A DNA stretch of 64,000 nucleotides from Paenibacillus sp. YYML68 (GCF_027923405.1 NZ_BQYI01000001.1:69501-133500), one strand, 5' to 3'. Counted from the first letter of the stretch, positions 17,704 through 27,334 are shown. Notes: generated from the letters alone by a model not told the origin. Numbers and translations: made by a program.

Positions 17704-18942
17704 TTAACGCAGGTACGGCTTCGGATCAACAGGCTTCTCATGAATCCTTACCTCGAAGTGCAGGTGGTTGCCCGTCGATCGGCCCGTCGAGCCGACCTCG
17801 GCGATCTTCTGCCCCTTCTTCACCGCGTCACCCTTGTTGACAACGATTCCGTCATTACGAATATGCGCGTACAGCGTCCATACGCCATTCCCGTGATCAA
17901 CAATGACCGTATTGCCGTAGCCGCTCCACCACGAAGCCATAATGACAACACCATCAGCCGCCGCCACGATGCTCGTTCCAGCTGGCGCAGGGAAGTCGAT
18001 GCCATTATGCGTCGCTGTCTTACCTGTGAACGGGTCGCGGCGCGTGCCGAAGTCCGAGGACATGTTCACGAGCTTAGCGAGCGGGAACTGGAATTGACCG
18101 CCGCTGTACGTGTACACCGGTGCTGGTGCCGTGCTCTTGGACTTCGCGGCCTCCTGGGCCTTCGCATCACGCAGCGCCTTCTGCTTCGCCGCTTCCTGGG
18201 AAGCGAGCTTCATCAGCTGAGCATCGACCTCCTCGCTAATCTCGTGAAGCTCCTTCTCCTTCTCATTCAAGCTGGCGATGCGGACCTCCTTCTCCTTCTC
18301 CTTGACCAGTAGCTCCGCCTTCACAGCAGCCGTCTCGGCGTACAGATCACGAACCTCGGCCAGCTGCTGCTCGATCTCCATCTTCTTCACGGCAATGAGA
18401 TCACGGTCGCGCACATTCGCTTCCAATATATCCTTGTCCTGATTGACAATAGAGCGCAGCGCCTCGAGACGATCGAGGAAATCAGTGAAGCTCGTCGAGC
18501 TGAGCAGCACGTCCGCATACGACACGACGCCATTCATATACATCAGACGAATCCGGGAGCGCAGCATCTGATCGCGAGACACGATACGGCCCTCTGCGTC
18601 CTCGAGCTGCACCGCATTCTCCTGCAGCGATGCGCTCACCGTCTCCACCTTCTCGTTGAGCACGCTCAAGCTCTGATTCGTCTTATCGATCTGGTCGAGC
18701 AGCACATTGATCTCCTGCGACGTCTGCTGCTTCTCCCTCGTGACCTGATTCAATTGCTTGTCCGTCTCGTTCACCTTACGCTCGACAGCCGCCTTCGAAG
18801 CCTTCAGCTGTTCAAGCTCCTTCTGAATCCGTTGCGACGTAGTGACAGCTGAGCTCGTTTGCGGCATGACGACAGTCCCTAGCAGTCCCAGACTTAGGAC
18901 GGCCGGTATGATAAGCTTCTTCAACGCCGGTTTCCTCCCCAT
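17704..18942 (-). CDS. EnvC-like M23 murein hydrolase or activator
   Basis: This 412-residue exported protein has a signal sequence (LIIPAVLSLGLLGTVVMPQTSSA). It is followed by about 230 residues of heptad-rich coiled coil, an alanine/lysine-rich linker and a C-terminal LytM/M23 domain. The zinc-site residues HNGIDFPAP (H..D) and HLHFEVR (HxH) are intact, so it may cleave peptidoglycan itself rather than only activate other enzymes. The coiled coil is the part that contacts FtsX in EnvC-type proteins. It sits 31 bases downstream of ftsX in the same operon, supporting a role in division-linked wall cleavage. AGGGAG lies about 11 bases before the start, slightly far. Confidence 0.88.
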   Translation of the reverse strand: MGRKPALKKLIIPAVLSLGLLGTVVMPQTSSAVTTSQRIQKELEQLKASKAAVERKVNETDKQLNQVTREKQQTSQEINVLLDQIDKTNQSLSVLNEKVETVSASLQENAVQLEDAEGRIVSRDQMLRSRIRLMYMNGVVSYADVLLSSTSFTDFLDRLEALRSIVNQDKDILEANVRDRDLIAVKKMEIEQQLAEVRDLYAETAAVKAELLVKEKEKEVRIASLNEKEKELHEISEEVDAQLMKLASQEAAKQKALRDAKAQEAAKSKSTAPAPVYTYSGGQFQFPLAKLVNMSSDFGTRRDPFTGKTATHNGIDFPAPAGTSIVAAADGVVIMASWWSGYGNTVIVDHGNGVWTLYAHIRNDGIVVNKGDAVKKGQKIAEVGSTGRSTGNHLHFEVRIHEKPVDPKPYLR

Positions 18943-18973
18943 CCGTAGTTGTTCTCCCTACACGCTACACAAC

Positions 18974-19891
18974 CTATACTCGCAAAAACTTACGTACCGA
19001 CAGCACGCTTCCCCAAATGCCGATCGCTACCCCGATCCCAATCAGCAGTCCCGCTGTCTCCGCTACAATGGACTCGAACGGCAGCAGCTTGATCAGCATT
19101 AAATTCAGATCGAGCTGCAGCGACTGCATCAGCTGCCAGTAACCATATTGTAGAATAACGACTGGGATAACCGAGCCGATAATGCCGAGCAACGCTCCTT
19201 CAATGAAGAACGGCCAGCGAATGAACGAATTCGTCGCACCGACCAGCTTCATGATCGAGATTTCGCGGCGGCGCGCGACGATTGTAATTTTGATCGTATT
19301 GGATATAAGGAACATCGCCGTCAACGCAAGTGCTGCCACCAGCACAAGTCCTGCATTACGGACGACAGACGTAATCTTGAACATCGTCTCTACGGTACCC
19401 TGCCCGTAGCTGACACGGTAGATCGGCTTCGTCGCCTTCCCTTCGTTCAGCTTCGAGATGGCGTCAGCAGCGATGCCGACCTCTCGGGGCTCAGATACCT
19501 CGACCGTGAACGAATCATTCAGCGGGTTGTTCTCCCCGTCGAAGCCCTCCAGCAGCTGCTCCCCGCTCTGGCCCAGACGCTCACGCAGATACTCCAGCCC
19601 CTCCGCCTTCGAGACGAACGTGACTTTGTTCACCTGCGGAATGGCGGCAATCTCGTTCTGCAGCTGTGCGATCTGCTCCTGCGGCGTATTCACCTCGAGG
19701 TAGACGCGGATCTCGACCTGCTGCTCGATCTGCTGGGCCAAATAGTTCACGTTAAGCGACAGCAGCAGGAAGACGCCGAGGATGAACAGCGAGATCGAGA
19801 TCGAGCTGATCGAGGCGAACGACATCCAGCCGTTCCGTCCGACATTCAGGAGCCCTTCGCGCAAATGGCGGCCAGCCGTACTAATCTTCAT
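18974..19891 (-). CDS. ftsX: Cell division protein FtsX
   Basis: The 305-residue membrane half of the FtsEX complex. One membrane segment near the N-terminus (FASISSISISLFILGVFLLL) precedes an extracytoplasmic loop of about 130 residues. Three more membrane segments lie in the C-terminal third, ending in WGSVLSVRKFLRV. FtsEX uses ATP to switch on peptidoglycan hydrolases outside the cell, here presumably the adjacent M23 protein. The chosen start is the ATG at 19891; a GTG at 19903 has its ribosome binding site too close. The gene overlaps the end of ftsE, so the two are translationally coupled. Confidence 0.95.
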   Translation of the reverse strand: MKISTAGRHLREGLLNVGRNGWMSFASISSISISLFILGVFLLLSLNVNYLAQQIEQQVEIRVYLEVNTPQEQIAQLQNEIAAIPQVNKVTFVSKAEGLEYLRERLGQSGEQLLEGFDGENNPLNDSFTVEVSEPREVGIAADAISKLNEGKATKPIYRVSYGQGTVETMFKITSVVRNAGLVLVAALALTAMFLISNTIKITIVARRREISIMKLVGATNSFIRWPFFIEGALLGIIGSVIPVVILQYGYWQLMQSLQLDLNLMLIKLLPFESIVAETAGLLIGIGVAIGIWGSVLSVRKFLRV

Positions 19892-20567
19892 AGCCGTATT
19901 CACCCCTTGCTTCGTCGCGTGCGATCTTGCCCGCTTCGATGGCGATGACCCGCTTGCGTATCGTGTTCACGATCTCCTTATTGTGCGTCGCCATCACGAT
20001 GGTCGTGCCGCGGAAGTTAATCTCCTCCATCAGCCTCATGATACCCCATGACGTATCTGGATCGAGATTACCAGTAGGCTCGTCCGCAATAATAACCGCC
20101 GGATTGTTCACGATCGCACGAGCGATCGCAACACGCTGCTGCTCGCCACCGGACAGCTGGGTCGGCAGCGACTGCGCCTTATCCTTCAGCCGCACGAGCT
20201 CCAGCACCTCCAGCGTACGCTTCTTGATCACCTTCTTCGGCGCCTCGATGACCTCCATCGCGAAGGCGACGTTCTCATACACCGTCAGCTTCGGCAGCAG
20301 GCGGAAGTCCTGGAAGATGACGCCGATGTTGCGGCGAACGTACGGAATTTTGCGCTGCTTGAGCTTCTCGAGGTTGAAGCCGTTCACGAAGATCGTCCCC
20401 TTGGTCGGACGTTCCTCTCTATAGATCATTTTCATAAATGTCGATTTACCCGCACCTGACGGACCGACAACGTAGACGAATTCGCTCTGGTCTACCTTGA
20501 CGTTAATGCCCCTTAGAGCATGGCTGCCGTCCGGGTACGTTTTCCAAACGTCATGCATTTCGATCAC
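19881..20567 (-). CDS. ftsE: Cell division ATP-binding protein FtsE
   Basis: A 228-residue ABC ATPase and first gene of the division operon. Walker A (GPSGAGKST), the Q-loop ([19 protein letters not shown]), the signature ([15 protein letters not shown]), Walker B ([12 protein letters not shown]) and the switch histidine (MATHNKEI) are all present. The N-terminus [15 protein letters not shown] is typical of FtsE. The start is GTG at 20567, with AGGA about ten bases upstream, or the ATG three codons later. It powers FtsX. No confident promoter was found in the 275 bases before it. Confidence 0.96.
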   Translation of the reverse strand: MIEMHDVWKTYPDGSHALRGINVKVDQSEFVYVVGPSGAGKSTFMKMIYREERPTKGTIFVNGFNLEKLKQRKIPYVRRNIGVIFQDFRLLPKLTVYENVAFAMEVIEAPKKVIKKRTLEVLELVRLKDKAQSLPTQLSGGEQQRVAIARAIVNNPAVIIADEPTGNLDPDTSWGIMRLMEEINFRGTTIVMATHNKEIVNTIRKRVIAIEAGKIARDEARGEYGYED

Positions 20568-20842
20568 GTGATCACATCCTGAATGTAGTTAGCGAAATTT
20601 GGAAGTCTCAGTGCAGACATAGCTTATACCACTTCGACATGAAAGACGAAAATCCTTTAGCACCGCGCCATTTTCTACATATTGCCACAATGTTTTTGTG
20701 CACGGCTCAATCCCCTGCTTGCTGCCTGCTAGCTTAATTTGTAAGCGCGGTTGAATATAGTGGAAAGTTCGGCCGGACAGCCGCATACATTGAAGGATGT
20801 AGACAGCTCGTACGAAAAAAGCAGTCAAAGGAGATCGCCTCT

Positions 20843-22360
20843 ATGCCCTCCATGAATAAAAGAATCATGCCCCGCGGAGCGTTCCGCGTCATCGCGCCAC
20901 TCCTGACCTGCGCGCTCGGCCTCACGCTAGTGGGCAGTGCGGCCGTCTGGGTGTACGCCTCCACAGACCGCATCCCAAGCGGCGTCCAGCTCGACGGCTG
21001 GCCTGTCGGCGGACTTCCGTACGCAGAGCTGGACCAGCAGCTGCAGGCCCGCAAGCAGCAATATACCTCGCTGCCCGTGCAGCTCCAGCTTGCCGGCAGC
21101 GGCGACAGCACCGCAAGCCCGCTCCATGCAGGCGAGCTCGGGGTGTCGCTGCAGGAGGACGAGCTGCGGGCGCGTATCGCCCGGCTGCAGACTGGCTCGC
21201 TGTACAGTCGGGCGAGAGCGCGATGGAGCGAGCGCGGACAACGGTGGAGCGTGCAGCCGCAGGTGGACACAGCCCAGCTGCAGGCGGCGCTGCGGCAGTC
21301 GTTCCCTGCGTCGTACCGCAGCGAGCCGAAGGACGCCGTCCGCACGATCCGCGCCGACGATACGGTCGTCTACACGCCGGAGACGACCGTCCTGCGCCCG
21401 GACGAACAGCGCTTCGCCGACGAGCTGCTCGCCGCGCTGCCGCGCTGGACCGAGGCCGGCGCGGTGCAGGAGCCGCTGCGGCTGCAGGTGCCCGAGCGGC
21501 AGCTTCTGCCGAAGCAGACGCTCGAGTCGCTGCGCGCCCAAGGCATTACGCGCAGGCTCGCCGCGTTCACGACAGTGTACCCGCCCGCGCCGAGCACCAG
21601 CAGCGGAGGCAGCTCCAGCTCCGCAGGCCGCGTGCACAACGTGCGCTCGACCGCGGCTACGCTGCACGATGTGCTGCTCGCGCCGGGCGACGTCTTCGAC
21701 TACGCGCCGATCGTGGAGCGCACCGAGCAGCGCGCTGGCTACCGCGAAGCGCCTGTTATCATGAACGGCAAGCTCGTGCCCGGCATCGGCGGCGGCATCT
21801 GCCAGGTGTCGTCTACGCTGTACAACGCCGTACTGCGGGCCGGGCTTGAGATCGTCGAGCGGCGCAACCATTCGCTGCCGGTCAGCTATGTGCCGCTCGG
21901 ACAAGATGCGACATTCTCGAGCGGCTATATCAACTTCAAGTTCCGCAATAATACGGAGCATTATGTACTGGTCCGCACGGAGGCCGATGAAGAGAGGCTG
22001 ACCGTGAAGCTGTTCGGACAGACGCCCGAGGAGCTGACGTACGAGGTCGAGTCGAAGACGATCGAGACGCTAGAGCCGCCGCGCCGCTACGTGCACAACC
22101 CGAAGCTGCGCCCCGGTCAAGAGCAGGTGCTGGCGAAGGGCAAGCCCGGCTACATCGTCGAGACGTACCGCATCCATAAGCGTAACGGCTCGATGATCAA
22201 CCGGGAGAAGCTGTCCCGCGACACGTACGCTGCCCAGTCGACGCTGGTCGCCGTCAACGGCGGCCCCGACGCAGGCTCAGGGGATGCTCCCGCTCCGTCC
22301 AGGGAGGAAGGAGCCGCCCCGCACGTGGAGGACGGCGTCAAGGGACCGTCGTTCCGCTGA
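20843..22360 (+). CDS. VanW-family protein with G5 domain
   Basis: A 505-residue exported or anchored wall protein. An N-terminal hydrophobic segment (LLTCALGLTLVGSAAVWVYAS) is followed by a peptidoglycan-binding-4-type region. The VanW domain comes next (about residues 265-390; LAPGDVFDYAPIVERT, GIGGGICQVSSTLYNA, NHSLPVSYVPLGQDATF), then a G5-type domain (about 410-465) and an acidic tail. Such proteins occur widely in Bacillales, but their biochemical role is unsettled; VanW is an accessory of some vancomycin-resistance clusters. The gene is more GC-rich than its neighbours. AAAGGAGA supports the start, and a terminator follows at 22371-22405. Confidence 0.85.
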   Translation: MPSMNKRIMPRGAFRVIAPLLTCALGLTLVGSAAVWVYASTDRIPSGVQLDGWPVGGLPYAELDQQLQARKQQYTSLPVQLQLAGSGDSTASPLHAGELGVSLQEDELRARIARLQTGSLYSRARARWSERGQRWSVQPQVDTAQLQAALRQSFPASYRSEPKDAVRTIRADDTVVYTPETTVLRPDEQRFADELLAALPRWTEAGAVQEPLRLQVPERQLLPKQTLESLRAQGITRRLAAFTTVYPPAPSTSSGGSSSSAGRVHNVRSTAATLHDVLLAPGDVFDYAPIVERTEQRAGYREAPVIMNGKLVPGIGGGICQVSSTLYNAVLRAGLEIVERRNHSLPVSYVPLGQDATFSSGYINFKFRNNTEHYVLVRTEADEERLTVKLFGQTPEELTYEVESKTIETLEPPRRYVHNPKLRPGQEQVLAKGKPGYIVETYRIHKRNGSMINREKLSRDTYAAQSTLVAVNGGPDAGSGDAPAPSREEGAAPHVEDGVKGPSFR

Positions 22361-22370
22361 ACAGCAAATA

Positions 22371-22405
22371 CGCCTTCCCCGGCTTGAATGAGGGGAAGGC
22401 GTTTT
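22371..22405 (+). terminator. Rho-independent terminator of the VanW gene
   Basis: CGCCTTCCCC (22371-22380) pairs with GGGGAAGGCG (22392-22401) and is followed by four T. It lies between converging genes. Confidence 0.8.
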
Positions 22406-22418
22406 GCTCAGCTACATG

Positions 22419-23354
22419 CTAGGTGGTCTGCATCGGCTGCTCGTGGTCAATAAAGATCGCTTCTAACGAAGTGGCCTCCACCTCGACACGGAATATTCGC
22501 ACGTGATGACGACTGGCGGCCTCCACGATGTCCGCGATGCTCTCTTCATGTTGAACGGTGAATTCCAGCCAGCCGCCCTCGGTCAGCGAGGGTGCTACAG
22601 CTGTATGCAGCTGCAGCTGCCCGAGCCATTGCTGCAGGCTGTCCTCACGTTCGCTCGCATACTTCAGCTTCACCTTAAGCTCGGTTGTATGCGCAGTCTG
22701 CAGCTGCTCGAGCGTACCTAACTTCTCAATGCGACCTTGATTAATAATCGCGATGCGGTCACACAGCTTCTCTACCTCTTCCAGATTGTGAGACGTCATG
22801 AAGATCGTAATGCCCTGAGAGGCCAGCTTCCTCAAGAGAGACCGGATCTGAATGGAGGATTCAATATCCAGCGTCGAGGTCGGCTCATCCAGAAACAGAA
22901 GCTCCGGACTGCCGATTAACGCCTGCGCGATGCCCAGCTTCTTCTTCATCCCTAGCGAGAACTGGCCTGCCTTCTTATTGTAATGCTCCCCGAGGCCCAC
23001 CTCGTCGAGTAAGGCGATGAGCTCCTCACGAACAGGCTTAAGACCCTTCACTCTTGCGAAAAACTGGAGATGCTGCAGCGCCGTCATGTCATTGTAATAT
23101 TGACTATTGTCAGGTAGCACGCCGATTCGCTGCTTCAGCTTATCGATGGACTTGTAGGAGGCATTGAAGAGCTCGATCTCGCCGGAGGTTGGAGGAATGA
23201 TGCCGGTGAGCATATGGATCGTCGTGCTTTTGCCCGCGCCATTGCGCCCCAGGAATGCGAAGATCTCGCCTTGCTTCAAGGCGAAGCTGATTTCATTGAC
23301 CACCTTACGGCCTCTGTACGCCTTCGTTAGCTCCTTCACGGTTAAGATACTCAT
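22419..23354 (-). CDS. ABC transporter ATP-binding protein
   Basis: A 311-residue ABC ATPase of the CcmA/NatA/BcrA export type. Walker A (GRNGAGKST), signature FSLGMKKKLGIAQAL, Walker B (LLFLDEPTSTLD) and the switch histidine (MTSHNLEEV) are in order. A C-terminal regulatory extension of about 90 residues follows. The start is the ATG at 23354 with AAAGGAA upstream; a longer frame to 23435 runs into the permease gene and lacks a site. It overlaps or abuts the permease gene at 23357, so the two form a two-gene exporter. The substrate cannot be read from the sequence. Confidence 0.9.
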   Translation of the reverse strand: MSILTVKELTKAYRGRKVVNEISFALKQGEIFAFLGRNGAGKSTTIHMLTGIIPPTSGEIELFNASYKSIDKLKQRIGVLPDNSQYYNDMTALQHLQFFARVKGLKPVREELIALLDEVGLGEHYNKKAGQFSLGMKKKLGIAQALIGSPELLFLDEPTSTLDIESSIQIRSLLRKLASQGITIFMTSHNLEEVEKLCDRIAIINQGRIEKLGTLEQLQTAHTTELKVKLKYASEREDSLQQWLGQLQLHTAVAPSLTEGGWLEFTVQHEESIADIVEAASRHHVRIFRVEVEATSLEAIFIDHEQPMQTT

Positions 23355-23356
23355 GA

Positions 23357-24043
23357 CTATAATTCCTTTCTCTCTAAGACCTTCACGGCGACTACCAGCA
23401 TGAGCAGAGCTTCCAGCACCGCAATCATCAGCCACCCATGGTTATCCGACATGAAATAATAAGGGAGACCATAGCGCACAACCTGAGCCACAGCAGTCGT
23501 ATTGAACATACTCCAGACGCCAGCGATCGGCATCGCAATGCCTAAGATCAGACTCGTCATTACCGTATAGGCATGGTTCACGATCAGCGTTGAGACGAGC
23601 ACGACCACACTGGTATGAAAGGCGAGGAACACCCAGAGCAGGAGCAGCTCTTGAATGAGGAAGGTCTTCGTCATGATCGATACGATCACGAATGTAATCG
23701 TCGTGATACTCAGCCAAAACAGCCACACAGCCAAAAACTTGCCGAGCACAATATTTCGCCGAGAAGTCTTCGTCACGAGTAATCGAATGCGCTGCAATTC
23801 AATATCCCGATTGATAATATCGTGCGAGAGGATGTAGACGAACAGCGCTCCGAACGCGACCAGAATGAAGGATAACCCGGCAAGAGCCGTACTTTCCGCT
23901 GATCCAACCTCACTTTGAAACAACGCATTGCTGGTAATGAATCGTGCCGCCCATATCGATATGAGCGTAATGAATGCGGCGAGCAGCATCGACTTGATGC
24001 CTTTAATTAATGAGGTGTATTCCTTGATAACGATGCCTAGCAT
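23357..24043 (-). CDS. ABC-2 type permease
   Basis: A 228-residue integral membrane protein with six hydrophobic segments and a short cytoplasmic N-terminus (MLGIVIKEYTSLIKGIKSML), the pattern of ABC-2 exporters such as NatB. It is the upstream gene of the pair with the ATPase at 22419-23354. GGAGGG stands about eight bases before the ATG. It is divergent from the three-subunit ABC locus at 24185-27255, so the two loci may share a control region. Substrate unknown. Confidence 0.85.
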   Translation of the reverse strand: MLGIVIKEYTSLIKGIKSMLLAAFITLISIWAARFITSNALFQSEVGSAESTALAGLSFILVAFGALFVYILSHDIINRDIELQRIRLLVTKTSRRNIVLGKFLAVWLFWLSITTITFVIVSIMTKTFLIQELLLLWVFLAFHTSVVVLVSTLIVNHAYTVMTSLILGIAMPIAGVWSMFNTTAVAQVVRYGLPYYFMSDNHGWLMIAVLEALLMLVVAVKVLERKEL

Positions 24044-24184
24044 GTCATTCCCTCCTGGAGCCTATCTATAAAGCTGGCGAACTTTACAGAATTATCCTTT
24101 CATATTACATTGTTAGTGTATCTGTATAATTAAACCGTTGTCAATTGTCTAATCTGAAGTCTCTTAAGGAGAGTGATTCATGAC

Positions 24185-25003
24185 ATGCTGCTGCAGGAGA
24201 TTATCCGAGGTGTGCGTAACGGAAAAATGCTTTTTGTTTTCATCGCATCCTTGCTGTTGATGTTTTTATCAGACTACGCCTCTGTATTCAAGCTCATGAC
24301 ATTCGCTGATTTGGATGCACCGGACCTAAGAGGAAATGATCAAGCGATCCAGCATCTCGTTACGAACGGCTGGAATACGTATCATGTTTGGATCAAGAGC
24401 TTTGATTTTTTGGCGCTCATCTTTCCACTGCTTGCTGCTCTGCCTTACGCATCGTCGTTTCTCATCGAACGTGAGAGCAGATACTATTATTTTATCCTTA
24501 CCAGAGCTCCTTACTGGAGCTATATTCGTATCAAGTGGGCGGTTGCTTGTATCGTCGGCGGACTCGCGATCGTCATACCTGAGCTTGTCTATTATGTGGT
24601 CATTTCACTCATCTTTCGCAATGAAATTCTGGATCCGTTCATGTATGAGCCTTCGGGCATCTTTGCCTCTCTGTTCTCTACTACGCCGGAGCTATATATA
24701 GGCATTGTTCTGATCACTCACTTCTTACTTGGAGCCATGTTCTCTGCGATTGCGATCACACTCGCCAGTCTGTCGAAGCATCTAGCCGTCGTTTATATTG
24801 GACCCTTCCTGCTCTTCACCGTATCCAGCATCGTACTAGAAGCGTTCCTGAGCCTACATGCATTCTCTCCTCTGCAATGGTATCAGATGACGTTTAGTCG
24901 ACATGTAGAGGTCTATACGCTGTATATTCCGTTGGTACTCGTCATCCTGTGCAGTGCCTTCATCTACTTCCGCCAAGCTGGCAGGGTGATTACAAGTGGC
25001 TGA
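24185..25003 (+). CDS. Membrane subunit 1 of an ABC export locus
   Basis: This protein of about 272 residues is almost entirely membrane-embedded, with six hydrophobic segments, the first being MLFVFIASLLLMFLSDYA. I recognise no conserved motif beyond a general ABC-2-like layout (short cytoplasmic N-terminus, first helix, extracytoplasmic loop). The start is uncertain: the ATG at 24185 is 13 bases from AAGGAG, while a GTG at 24173 is almost on top of it. It overlaps the next gene by eight bases, so the membrane genes are likely translated together. Confidence 0.7.
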   Translation: MLLQEIIRGVRNGKMLFVFIASLLLMFLSDYASVFKLMTFADLDAPDLRGNDQAIQHLVTNGWNTYHVWIKSFDFLALIFPLLAALPYASSFLIERESRYYYFILTRAPYWSYIRIKWAVACIVGGLAIVIPELVYYVVISLIFRNEILDPFMYEPSGIFASLFSTTPELYIGIVLITHFLLGAMFSAIAITLASLSKHLAVVYIGPFLLFTVSSIVLEAFLSLHAFSPLQWYQMTFSRHVEVYTLYIPLVLVILCSAFIYFRQAGRVITSG

Positions 25004-25823
25004 TTATAAGACGGTATCTAGCGAAGCGAGAATCTTCAGATACTGCCTGCACCAAGGACTGCAAATCGCACTGAGTGCCAAGTCCATATGGATTGCCGGC
25101 ATTGTAATTGCCTTTACCTTTTACACCGACATGGAGCTGACCCGCAAGTTCGGACAAGCGAATAGCTGGGATGTCATTCTGTATGGCATACTGAATCATT
25201 CAGTCATCCAACTGTTCTTATTTCTGCCTGTTTACCTGTTGTATGTTTATAGTATTTGCCATGACGGTCCTATTCGACCCTCGCTCCTGATCCGATTAAG
25301 AACGAAGAGAAGCTGGATATGGTCTAAGGTGATCATGATCTTCGTCTCGGGCCTTGTGTTTACGGTACTCTATGTAGGGACAATCACCCTCATCGCCTTT
25401 CTGCTCAAGGGATATGATCCAAGCTGGAGCCAAGCGGTGCTCGAGGATGACACTAACTTCTTATACGCTCAATATCTTAGCCCTGTCGAGGCGTGGCTCC
25501 TTACCTCATGTAAGCATGTAGTCAGCACGTGGGTGGTGGGATCAATATATCTTGCGCTCTATACAGGGATGGGAAGAACCAGACATACTGTTGCCATGCT
25601 CATCGTGATGATTACATTGTTGGCCAACTACATGTTTCATATGAGCGTATTTATGACCTATCTACCGTATTTATATTTGAATTCTGAGTATATTCGTTAT
25701 TTTACTGAAAGCAGCGAGCTTTTCCCTTTTGCATGGAACTATCACCTAGGGAATGTGTGTATGATCGGAATCGCTCTTTTTATTATAGTTGTGCGTGAGA
25801 AATCACTGAAGCTTGGAGAATAG
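24996..25823 (+). CDS. Membrane subunit 2 of an ABC export locus
   Basis: A 275-residue membrane protein starting with GTG inside the end of subunit 1. It has about six hydrophobic segments, for example WIAGIVIAFTFYTD, IQLFLFLPVYLLYVYSI, IMFVSGLVFTVLYVG and a C-terminal VCMIGIALFIIVV. It is not obviously similar to subunits 1 or 3 beyond size and membrane content. Overlap with its neighbours and the following ATPase suggest a single complex. Role and substrate unknown. Confidence 0.7.
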   Translation: MADYKTVSSEARIFRYCLHQGLQIALSAKSIWIAGIVIAFTFYTDMELTRKFGQANSWDVILYGILNHSVIQLFLFLPVYLLYVYSICHDGPIRPSLLIRLRTKRSWIWSKVIMIFVSGLVFTVLYVGTITLIAFLLKGYDPSWSQAVLEDDTNFLYAQYLSPVEAWLLTSCKHVVSTWVVGSIYLALYTGMGRTRHTVAMLIVMITLLANYMFHMSVFMTYLPYLYLNSEYIRYFTESSELFPFAWNYHLGNVCMIGIALFIIVVREKSLKLGE

Positions 25824-25826
25824 GCT

Positions 25827-26564
25827 ATGGAATCATTCTTGAATCTAGTTCGCTTCAACAGTCAACACCTAACAACCAGACACTCCGCAGGCTCAATCCT
25901 GCTGTTCGGGCTGTTAATTGGATGCACACTGCTCTATGACCGGGAGAATTCCCCCATCATAGATCTGCTATGGATCCATGTCGATGCACCGTACCCACCT
26001 ACTCATGATCTGCTATTGCTGCTTCATCATATGCTTCCTTATCTGTACCTGATGTTCATCATCGACCAGTATACGGAGCGTAACGTAGAGGCGAACTCGC
26101 TTTACACGACAATACGAATAACGCGTCGCTCGATGTGGATCAGCTCTCATCTGGTTACGATCGCTCTTCTGAACTTGGTTTATTTGATCCTATATCTAGT
26201 ACTTGCCGTAGGTGTTATGGCGATGACCACTTCGAATGACGGGCTGAACAGAGAGACCTTACAGACCGTGTTGAAGATCGGAGTCCTTCAGCTGTTCGGC
26301 TCGATTGGGATGAGCTGCTTACAGCTAGCCTTGAACGTACTTATAAGACGAATCGGGCTTGCCTATATCATCGTAGCCGCGGTCTACGGCATGAGCCTGA
26401 TCTTTCACAATGAGGTTCTATGGATCGGAGGTCACATCAGTCCACAGAAATATATAAGTGCGAACGATCGTTCTCCATTCATCATAATCCTCTTTATCCT
26501 GATCCAGGTGATGCTCATCTGCCTGTCATACGGTCTGACTTTACATCGGTTGAAAAAAAGCTAG
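25827..26564 (+). CDS. Membrane subunit 3 of an ABC export locus
   Basis: A 245-residue membrane protein that begins three bases after subunit 2 ends; TTGGAG lies eight bases before the ATG. Hydrophobic segments include SILLFGLLIGCTLLYD, LHHMLPYLYLMFII, LLNLVYLILYLVLAVGVMAM and a C-terminal FIIILFILIQVMLICLSYG. It is followed 35 bases later by the ATPase gene. It appears to be a third, divergent permease-like subunit, but no family can be named. Confidence 0.7.
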   Translation: MESFLNLVRFNSQHLTTRHSAGSILLFGLLIGCTLLYDRENSPIIDLLWIHVDAPYPPTHDLLLLLHHMLPYLYLMFIIDQYTERNVEANSLYTTIRITRRSMWISSHLVTIALLNLVYLILYLVLAVGVMAMTTSNDGLNRETLQTVLKIGVLQLFGSIGMSCLQLALNVLIRRIGLAYIIVAAVYGMSLIFHNEVLWIGGHISPQKYISANDRSPFIIILFILIQVMLICLSYGLTLHRLKKS

Positions 26565-26598
26565 TGTATATCGAATGAATGCGAGGAGGATGTACAAC

Positions 26599-27255
26599 AT
26601 GCATGCGGTTAAGGTAACAGGTGTAAGTAAAGCATTCAAAGGTGAGCTCATCTTCGACTCTATCGATCTGGAGCTCGAAGCAGGACTCATTCACGGCATC
26701 ATCGGTCATAACGGGAGCGGCAAGTCCGTCCTCTTCAAGCTGCTCTGCGGCATGATCGTACCCGACCAAGGCTCTGTTCAAATCTTGAATCACACACTCG
26801 GCAAAGAGATTGACTACCCTGAACATACAGGAGCTGTTATTGAGCAGCCAGGATTTCTAAGTGACCGCTCCGGACTAGATAACCTTACCTACTTAGCCGC
26901 CATACGCAACAAAATTACGCCCGAACGAATCAAGCAAGCTCTGCAGGCCGTCGGGCTGAATCCGAATGATAAGAAGAAGGTAAAGGCTTACTCCATCGGG
27001 ATGAAGCAGCGTCTGGCCATAGCTCAAGCGATCATGGAGGAGCCGAAGCTGCTGCTGCTTGACGAGCCTATGAATGGATTGGACAAAAGCGGTGTCGCCC
27101 AAATACGGCAGCTTATTATGGAGCTGAAGCAGCAAGGTGTAACGATTGTGTTGTCCAGTCATATTGCAGAAGACATCCGATTATTGTGCGATAGGGTGTA
27201 TGAGATCGACAACAAGCGCGTTACGCTGGTTTCGCAGACGGCGACTGAAGTCTAG
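26599..27255 (+). CDS. ABC transporter ATP-binding protein
   Basis: A 218-residue ABC ATPase closing the locus. Walker A (GHNGSGKS), signature YSIGMKQRLAIAQAIM, Walker B (LLLLDEPMNGLD) and switch histidine (LSSHIAEDI) are intact. The alanine/tyrosine-type signature YSxGMKQR is common among BcrA-like exporters and antimicrobial-peptide immunity transporters. The chosen start is the ATG at 26599, preceded by GAGGAGG; an upstream ATG at 26575 lacks a site. It is the only ATPase in the locus and presumably serves the three membrane subunits upstream. A terminator follows. Confidence 0.88.
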   Translation: MHAVKVTGVSKAFKGELIFDSIDLELEAGLIHGIIGHNGSGKSVLFKLLCGMIVPDQGSVQILNHTLGKEIDYPEHTGAVIEQPGFLSDRSGLDNLTYLAAIRNKITPERIKQALQAVGLNPNDKKKVKAYSIGMKQRLAIAQAIMEEPKLLLLDEPMNGLDKSGVAQIRQLIMELKQQGVTIVLSSHIAEDIRLLCDRVYEIDNKRVTLVSQTATEV

Positions 27256-27295
27256 TCTAGTCGAGCCGAGTCCGCTTCCTACGAGGGGGAATAAC

Positions 27296-27334
27296 GCAAA
27301 GCAGCCAGCCCCGTGAGGGACTGGCTATTTTGCT
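27296..27334 (+). terminator. Terminator of the three-subunit ABC locus
   Basis: GCAAA..AGCCAG and CTGGCT..TTTGC form a stem with a GTG-containing apex; a short T run lies inside the distal arm. It begins about 40 bases after the ATPase stop. Confidence 0.7.

Noticed and set aside
20927..21961. Several long frames on both strands over the VanW gene
   Set aside because: The region is very GC-rich, so stop codons are rare in all frames; only the 505-residue frame shows VanW and G5 motifs.
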